DNA of 64,000 nt from Fennellomyces sp. T-0311 (taxonomy: Eukaryota > Mucoromycota > Mucoromycetes > Mucorales > Lichtheimiaceae): assembly GCA_025266875.1 (NCBI GenBank), contig JALLLT010000016.1, positions 1 to 64,000 of the forward strand, in the 5' to 3' direction. Below the pieces are notes generated by a model. The model had not been told where the DNA came from. It searched no databases and worked only from the letters and a program-made list of their open reading frames with translations. A program made the translations under genes and the position numbers. Shown piece by piece: positions 57,462-64,000 of this stretch (positions within the stretch are counted from its first letter, which is position 1; the number at the start of each line of letters is the position of its first letter).

Positions 57462-60180
57462 TTCAATAAAAATAATAAAGGAAAAGAAGAGATCACACGA
57501 TTAGATTCAAGCAGCGGCTGGGGGAGAAAGAAAGCGGAAGACGTTTAAAAAAGTACCACAGAAATCCATGCATTTTCGCTATTCAACTTGTCCATTGTTT
57601 TCTCTTTTTACCGAGTATTTAATCTTCAGCTTTAAATACAGAAAAAGCTTACTGAGTAAGAAAAAATAGATCAAAAAATCTATTACTCCTGACCCCAGGA
57701 TTCTCAGTACACAAAACCCTTTCAAGAAAAGGCTTATTTTTGTTAGAGCCATTCCCCTGGTTTTGCCTAGAACATGGTTCTATGCCTGGTTTGTATCTAA
57801 TGTAACACAATGCGCTTTGAAGTTTTGGTTTACCGCCTTGCGGATTTCCCCTTCCAAACTCGTGTCTGCAATCTCAGCTGAATTATACCGAGTAGCAGAA
57901 CCGAGCGTAAAGTTTAATTCCGTCTTTATACAACTATTAAAGAACCATTGGTGCACTTGATTGATGGCTTACATTTTTTGTGTCACGATGTTCGCCAGAA
58001 GGTGTTATACTGTCATCATCCATCAGTGATGTGGATCGTGTTACACCCATCTCGTTGTCACACCCAGGCAAAAACTACGGACCGCAGGAATTTGCTGGGC
58101 AACTTATTTTTTATAGAGGTGAATATGGTTCAATTCATTCTTCCGGGAAATCTATTCGAAAATTCTTGTGTCCCATGACGAATACGATACATAATTAGGA
58201 TCTTAATATTTTATTGTTTAAAGAAGTGTTGATTCGTTAACAGATAATCATACGTTTTAAAATCCAATTGCGCCGAGTAGACTGTGGCGGTGCTATGAAG
58301 AAAAACCACCCAAGTTACTCATATCGTCAAATGACACCATGTTGCACAATAAAGTTACTATCGTATAGTATGAGTTAGCTATTCGACATACTTGAAACCG
58401 ATGATTTTATAATAGCTGCAAAAAAGTACTTTCAGATAAGCAATATTCACACATGCAATCAATAATTGCATTCACATCTTCTAAGAAGTATATAAATATC
58501 ACCTATTTATAATTATTATCAGCTGTATTTGTTATTGTTTACTAAGCGGAACCGATTGGAAACAGGGAATTTACGCGGTCGGCATACTAAAAGCTGGTTT
58601 GAAAAAAGTTTATTAGGTAATGAAGTCTCGAACAGCTTTATCGTATATTTCCCAATGCAGCTATCTGGGTACAATTAAGCAATGCTCAGCCTTTCTAACT
58701 TTCAGCAGCTTCTGCTTAGCCCCTATCAAAAGCTCGAATTCCGATGGAGGGAGCCATAGAATTTCGTGTCATTTTTGCTGTTTGGAGGTGAGGAGCATGC
58801 AACAAAAAAGCTGGACCTGATATGGGAGTACGGTATTAAGTTTAACGGTGTGCTTAGATACGAGCTCCTATTGTACATGATATTCTTACGAAATCTCCAC
58901 TAGTTAATTTTATGCGTGGGGAAACGTATGCTTTTGGGGTGCCGATAGTTCTTTCCATATATGTTAATAACCATATTTTTTACAGTTTACAATAAATGAA
59001 GTGGTCCAATATGAGGATGCTTGATGTAAAAAAAGAACCGAATAAGAAAATAAAAGTTCACAGTACAGCAAATGGAATACACTCCATTTCTGTTGACACG
59101 AAACGCGCACAGACTAATATCGAATCGATGAATAATTACGCACGTGAGCAATTGAACTCTATCATAAACATCAGATATCTTTTCCTGGACTTTACACAGC
59201 ATTTGTTGAACAATGTCTTATAACTAATATTGTGCGCACGTTTACCCCGTTACTATGTTATTATATGGCTTTCGTACATGTAGATGATTCACGTTATTGA
59301 TCTTACAGCGCTGTGGTTTGTTTGAAAAATACTTTTTTTTTGTTAGTTGAAGATCTACATATTAAGATGGACGATTCATGCTTACTATAACTGTTTTACC
59401 ATATGCACAAATTTATTCAACAACAGCGGCAAATAGGAGATATTACGTAGTTCAGCATAAGCCATTACTTTTTTCGTACATACACATCCTTTGGTACTAT
59501 TCAAAGAAAATATACTTGAGGCATAGTGTAGTACGTTGGGGTACGGGCACAAGACAATACGGTCCCTGCATTGGCCCGGTGCTTTTATTAGAAACGAAAA
59601 CGAGGAGTGCCTTGGTATTTGTCTAGAGACCAGTAACCGACGCTGTGGATGGCACTGCAAGTGGTTCGTTCAATTTTTAGGTCACATGGTACATTTTTTC
59701 GACCAGCGCAAAATGCAAGCACGGATTCAATATCGTGTATATTACACTTCTGTCCTATAGTCACCTTAATTTCTTTTAGTGGACATTCTACGTATTGAAA
59801 CGAATATTCTCCTACTTCTATGGGGTTTATTGATGTTTGTGCTCTGATGGATGATGTAGTTTTGGCTAACTTTATGAGGTTAAGTTCATCGGTCATTGTA
59901 ACGCTAGTATTATCTAAACTACTTATGGAAGGAATCCAACTCTTCAATGGATTAGTTGCTATAAGTCTTTTCGCATTAGGAACCTAGAGCACCTTACATG
60001 CTGCTAACCGTTTTCTAAGTAATAAAAATTCTGCGTTTGCCTCTTATGTATAGTATAATTTTATCGGATGTAATTTTTTTAGGTACTGCGTGTTAAGAAT
60101 AGGGATGCATCAGGCTGACGAAAAAAAAGAAGCATATGATATTTAATGTTCCAACTCATTACTATTCTGAAAGATTTGCA
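57462..60180. other. AT-rich spacer with weak coding-like patches
   Basis: No gene could be assembled. A minus-strand frame at 59588-59947 (AKTTSSIRAQTSINPIEVGE) and a plus-strand frame near 57980-58198 look mildly coding but have no family match. They may be fossils. Confidence 0.4.
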
Positions 60181-60640
60181 TCATACTGAGAGTTTCATCT
60201 AATTTCTTACGATCTGTTCCAAGAATGTCTATCTTCCTAGCAACGTACCAAAGGTATTAAGTGATCTTCAAGAAGCACGGTGTAGTCTAACAATAAAAAA
60301 TTCGTACCATATCTTTATCAAGTACTCGACTAAAATTGGATCATCATCGAATTTGCCGTCGTTAAACCGATGCCAAAGCAGCGCTCTGTTTTGAGAGTTT
60401 GCTCTTGCAAATGCTAAAATACTTCCATACAGTCATGTTCAGTATTTCTTTCCTTCTCTAAAAATTTACAGAAGGTATACTAACTGGTGACGCCGTTCAA
60501 TAGTACGCGGGTTAGTCTTACGAAGTCTTTTTCCATCAATGGGTGAAGGTCTATGAGTTTTGGTTTTGATGAGAAATGTGAACGCTTTAGATCAAGTAAT
60601 GACTTTCCACGCGTCAGATGTAATTGCCGGTAACTCCACA
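60181..60640 (-). pseudogene. Possible gene remnant of unknown family
   Basis: Minus-strand patches read, from high to low coordinate, as KSLLDLKRSHFSSKPKLIDL then HPLMEKDFVRLTRVLLNGVT, then after a possible intron ILAFARANSQNRALLWHRFN then DGKFDDDPILVEYLIKI, then ARKIDILGTDRKKLDETLSM. The composition looks protein-like and the pieces are colinear, but no start, no complete splice chain and no family were found. Confidence 0.25.
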
Positions 60641-61229
60641 GTTACCCAACTGTATCTACTTGTTTTACAATCCACAGCGAGCATTATTTGTTAGAAAAGG
60701 ACAAAAATAAAAAAAAAAGGATTGAGAGACTGATTCATGGCGACGAGGCAACATCGGCGCTTTCAATTGATTCAACGTGATATGTCCCACGGCTACTTTA
60801 CGTCGTTGAAAGAATTCACCGACTCGAACAAAGCAGCTTCACTTCATTCACACTATGGATATTAACTAAAGCAATCATCTTTTATCACATTGACAACTAG
60901 CTGAAGCACTAGCAGTATGCGTACTGATCGTCAATTATCACTTTTATTTGTAAGAATTCTTGCTAAATGAGTAGTATTGCCGGTCTATGGTACCAAGCGT
61001 ACGAATTTGTCAACACCGAGGTAGGAATCATTGAGACAGAGGAAGCATAATCTTGCGCGAAACCGGAAATAAAAATAATTATCGAACTAATTTTCTATTT
61101 TTATATACCGGACCGGAAGTCTTGCTTCCGTGACATCGTTGCAGAATATCCTCAGAGCACTACCTATGATCGCCAACTTTTTTATATTACGCATCTCACC
61201 ATCCATTTTAAGTACCATTACCTGTGTAA

Positions 61230-61502
61230 TCATACGAGTATAGCAAGGTAATTACAAGTGCCCAAAAAATATGCAAATGTCACGATCCAAAAGACATCCA
61301 TCCATTTCGAGAGAAGATTCCAGATCGATCGTTGTTTTGTTGGTCGCTTATACGATCCGATTTGTAAAACCACAACGTGATCTTTTTTTCTTCTACTCAA
61401 ACCATTTGGATGTATATTTTGTGCGTCCAGAACTGCTTCTATAAGCGCGCTGTTTTGTTCATAGACATTTGCTTTTAATGCAAGATACTTTTGCAGCATC
61501 AT
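61230..61502 (-). CDS. Uncharacterised ORF with C-terminal hydrophobic helix
   Basis: A 90-codon frame starts MMLQKYLALKANVYEQNSAL, has a basic middle (LSRRKKDHVVVLQIGSYKRP) and ends with an aromatic membrane-like segment (WMDVFWIVTFAYFLGTCNYL). Immediately upstream on the same strand another open patch (LEAAPSGQIIIKGITDLVQ) could be an earlier exon. No family recognised; it may be a fragment. Confidence 0.3.
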   Translation of the reverse strand: MMLQKYLALKANVYEQNSALIEAVLDAQNIHPNGLSRRKKDHVVVLQIGSYKRPTKQRSIWNLLSKWMDVFWIVTFAYFLGTCNYLAILV

Positions 61503-61946
61503 CGTGACAGATAGTCACAACTCGCTTTCTGTTTCAGAGATAACGGCGACGCGTCTCGAGGATTACTGTACCAAATCAGTTATCCCTTTTATTATAATCT
61601 GGCCCGATGGTGCAGCTTCTAAGTTGTCTGTGACCGGGACTGCCAAGGAGGCTCGATCTATATGCAGCAACTCCGTTTCAAATTAATGAAATGACACGGA
61701 TCGATGTCGGAGCCGCAGCTCGCTCCAAACCTTATGCGATCGTTATGTGGCGTTCGTAGCCACATAGGAGTGCTCTATACAAATTATTCCCTAAATATCA
61801 TTAGTTCTTTGGCCATCGAGCATGATGTCATTTTATATACAAATCGGTCAATCTACATTGATCAGAGAAAAAGCTATAAATACGATTTTCTTCTATTGAC
61901 AGTTTTCTCATCTTCTCTCTTTTTTTCCCGGTAGTAAAAGAAAAGC

Positions 61947-62915
61947 ATGCTCCATAACGAAGGAACTCTGTCGCTTAACATCGTCTCGGCTCAAGATATG
62001 CCTGACGTTGAAAAGTTTGGCAAACAAGATCCTTATGTCCAGTTTACACTCAATCTGAATGACAAGAACTCGTTCCAAAAGACATTTGTTCAAGAAGATG
62101 CTGGCAAGAGCGCGACGTGGAATCAAAGCTTTGAACTAAAGCTGGTTGGCGAACCCGAACTTTTTGTCGAGGTCATGGACAAGGAAAAAGGAGTCGACGA
62201 GATCATTGGCTTTTGTGCTATTCCTATCAACCAAGTAGCCCAAGCGCCCGGTGGAACCATGAATGGTCGCTTCAACCTCTTTCTTGTTAATGGCGAGAAT
62301 GCAGGATCAATCGATATTGGAATGACCGTTCAAGGTTTCAACAGTCCACCAGGTAACCAAAACTCGCAACAAAAGGTGCAAGGTCGCTCGTACATTAGCG
62401 AAGAACATCTCAAGCGTCTCAAGTCCATGAAGCACAAGGCCTTCGCTGGTGATGTTGGCACTGCCGTACTAGGGGGTGCCTTGGCTGTCGGTGCCGGCTT
62501 CTTGGGCAACAAACTCTACAAGGACCACGAAAAGAAGGAGCAAGAAAAGCAAGAAGAAGAAGAACAGAGGGAGAAATTTGCGCAAGATCAGAAGAAGCTC
62601 GAAGAAGACCGCGCGCGTTTTGATCAAGAACGAGCCGAAGCTGAAAAGCGACGTCAGCAACAAGAGCAGCAGCAGAAGCAGCATCAACATGAAGGTAGAA
62701 GCGAGCATCATGGTGGAGGTGGCCATGACCACCATCATCATGACCATCACCACTCTGGCAGTGACCATGGCGCCCGTGAATGGGACCCTGTTGGAACTTA
62801 TGCTGCTGGAGATCGCGTCGAATATCATGGTCGCACGTACATGTGTCTTCAAGGTCATACATCCAACCCCACCTGGCAACCAGGAAGTGCTCATTCACTG
62901 TGGCAAACTGCCTAA
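61947..62915 (+). CDS. C2-domain protein with coiled coil, His-rich tract and C-terminal chitin-binding module
   Basis: A single 322-residue exon. Residues about 5-128 form a C2 domain (GTLSLNIVSAQDMPDVEKFG, KQDPYVQFTLN, VEVMDKEKGVDEIIGF) with Asp residues placed as Ca2+ ligands (D17, D28, D78, D84). A Gly/Ala-rich segment at about 168-189 (GDVGTAVLGGALAVGAGFLG) resembles glycine-zipper stretches that can insert in or span membranes. A highly charged coiled coil covers about 190-245. A His-rich tract covers 254-274 (HDHHHHDHHHSGSDHG). Residues about 279-320 match a CBM5/12 carbohydrate-binding module (WDPVGTYAAGDRVEYHGRTY, ending WQPGSAHSLWQ), a fold that usually binds chitin. There is no N-terminal signal peptide, so how the CBM meets its ligand is unclear. 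A T/C-rich leader precedes the ATG. Confidence 0.85.
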   Translation: MLHNEGTLSLNIVSAQDMPDVEKFGKQDPYVQFTLNLNDKNSFQKTFVQEDAGKSATWNQSFELKLVGEPELFVEVMDKEKGVDEIIGFCAIPINQVAQAPGGTMNGRFNLFLVNGENAGSIDIGMTVQGFNSPPGNQNSQQKVQGRSYISEEHLKRLKSMKHKAFAGDVGTAVLGGALAVGAGFLGNKLYKDHEKKEQEKQEEEEQREKFAQDQKKLEEDRARFDQERAEAEKRRQQQEQQQKQHQHEGRSEHHGGGGHDHHHHDHHHSGSDHGAREWDPVGTYAAGDRVEYHGRTYMCLQGHTSNPTWQPGSAHSLWQTA

Positions 62916-64000
62916 AAAAAGTTTACCCCAACCGAATTTTTCTTTGTATAGTTTTCCTTCTCGGCTTTGTGTGAATAAAATGGCTTCTTTTTCTTTTTTC
63001 TGTATGCAGCAATGATTTCTCTCACGCATGATTGGCAAAACACATATGCATAAACAAAACTGCTGTCGTCCACTGCTATTTCTGGTAAAAGTCAGAATTT
63101 AAAGAGTAAACAGTTTTTTTTTCACTGGTGCATGATTACGTCGTCCGAAAAGGAGTTGGGCGTTGTCTTTGGCAAAAAATAAGAAAAAATCGTTGCACAC
63201 AGCAAGGGTCCAACATGAACTTTTTTTGGCCATGTGCGTTTTCCATACCATTCGTAGGACAAGATGAAATTCTGTGTGGCCCCGGCCCACACTCGGAAGA
63301 GAGCCCTTGCACCCGATCTATTGTTGTACAGAAGATCGTAGCAAGAGAAAAAATTACTGTCCATGCGAAGAGTATGAAGCATAACTTTTTTTACTTCTGA
63401 AATATCAAGCTAATTTTGAGTTCCCGGGTACAAAGATCGAAGGGCGGGTGTTACATTAATTCGTTTTGCGTTCACTCCAAGAAATTGGCATTTACATGCT
63501 ACATGTTTAAAATTTTCACCATCGTAGTACTTTTGAAGCCTTTACCTGGTAAAATGTATGGTAGCCAATCATATCCCTTGCTTCAAGTCGATATAATCTC
63601 TGATATATCGATTATCTGATAACTTTGAGTTTTTTGGCTTACACAACCGTTGGGTGCACAAAATCCGATGGTTTGCTAAGTGGGTTATCGTGACAACGAA
63701 ATAGCAGCAAAGCATTGAAAGGGGCATATTCAATATTAAAGCCGTATTACGTAAAAAACGTTAGCGGAAGGATTTAACTAATTTAGCATATGGTTTGGGT
63801 TTCGGGCATTGTACTCACAAAACTACTACCAATCACCTCATTGGTCTAGAAGGTGACCGATCGCTGGAAATCCACAGCACTTGTAGAGTAAGTTCGAGAA
63901 GAACCGAGCCGCGTTCCCTGTCCTACCACGGTAGCTCGCAAGGCGAGCATTGGACTCGCTACCCAAAAGCGACTGTGCACAAAGATGATCCGTAAAAGGA
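62916..64000. other. Terminal spacer, no supported gene
   Basis: After the C2-CBM gene stop, the sequence has AATAAA at about 62975, a plausible polyadenylation signal. The rest is AT-rich, with open frames at 63128-63400 and 63795-63995 (+) that lack recognisable motifs. Confidence 0.5.

Noticed and set aside
63890..63990. Possible tRNA-like or other RNA structure at the window end
   Set aside because: I could not draw a cloverleaf or match an RNA family.

Overview
The window looks like nuclear DNA of an early-diverging filamentous fungus, most likely Mucoromycota. The evidence is eukaryotic genes with many short GT-AG introns (about 45-75 nt), fungal housekeeping genes (Sen54, Gis2/CNBP-type zinc knuckles, Chs5, Gdt1, Idh1, Erv46, lipin, Rad4, mitochondrial ribosomal and transcription proteins), AT-rich spacers, a nuclear tRNA-Ala and DNA transposons. 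No organism is named from sequence alone.

Layout. 1-2.8 kb is AT-rich spacer. 2.8-8.4 kb holds TSEN54 (-), a seven-knuckle CCHC protein (+) and a large kelch membrane protein (+). 8.8-14.2 kb is degraded: a broken MFS transporter pseudogene and possible membrane-protein remnants. 14.4-20.6 kb is gene dense: a short Chs5 (-), mitochondrial ribosomal protein mS23 (+), Gdt1 (+), a small protein (+) and the NAD-isocitrate dehydrogenase regulatory subunit (-). 22.7-24.2 kb is an M20 peptidase/amidohydrolase (+) with a micro-exon.

24.3-30.5 kb is a mobile-element block. It contains an apparently intact Tc1/mariner-IS630-like element with terminal inverted repeats, a 5'-truncated transposon-type gene, and a GGGC-rich terminal-repeat element with smaller palindromic repeats inside it. 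30.5-35.1 kb is mostly non-coding and carries one tRNA-Ala(CGC).

35.1-44.4 kb is again dense: Erv46 and NTAQ1 (both -, 64 bp apart), small mitochondrial-type proteins, lipin (-), a mitochondrial transcription factor B-type protein (+) and a complex I NDUFB4-like subunit (-). 45.6-46.0 kb is a small inverted-repeat element holding a 5' fragment of U2 snRNA between direct repeats. 47.4-50.1 kb is Rad4/XPC (+). 50.2-57.5 kb has three paralogous SAM-dependent methyltransferases on the minus strand. 57.5-61.9 kb is spacer with weak coding remnants. 61.9-62.9 kb is an unusual C2 + His-rich + chitin-binding-module protein (+).

There is no single operon-like pathway. Several genes share themes: secretory traffic and cell wall (Chs5, Erv46, Gdt1, C2-CBM protein), mitochondria (mS23, Idh1, mtTFB, NDUFB4-like) and RNA/DNA maintenance (TSEN54, CNBP, Rad4). 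All exon joins were made by eye from reading frame and GT-AG signals, and family names come from motif recognition, not from searches.
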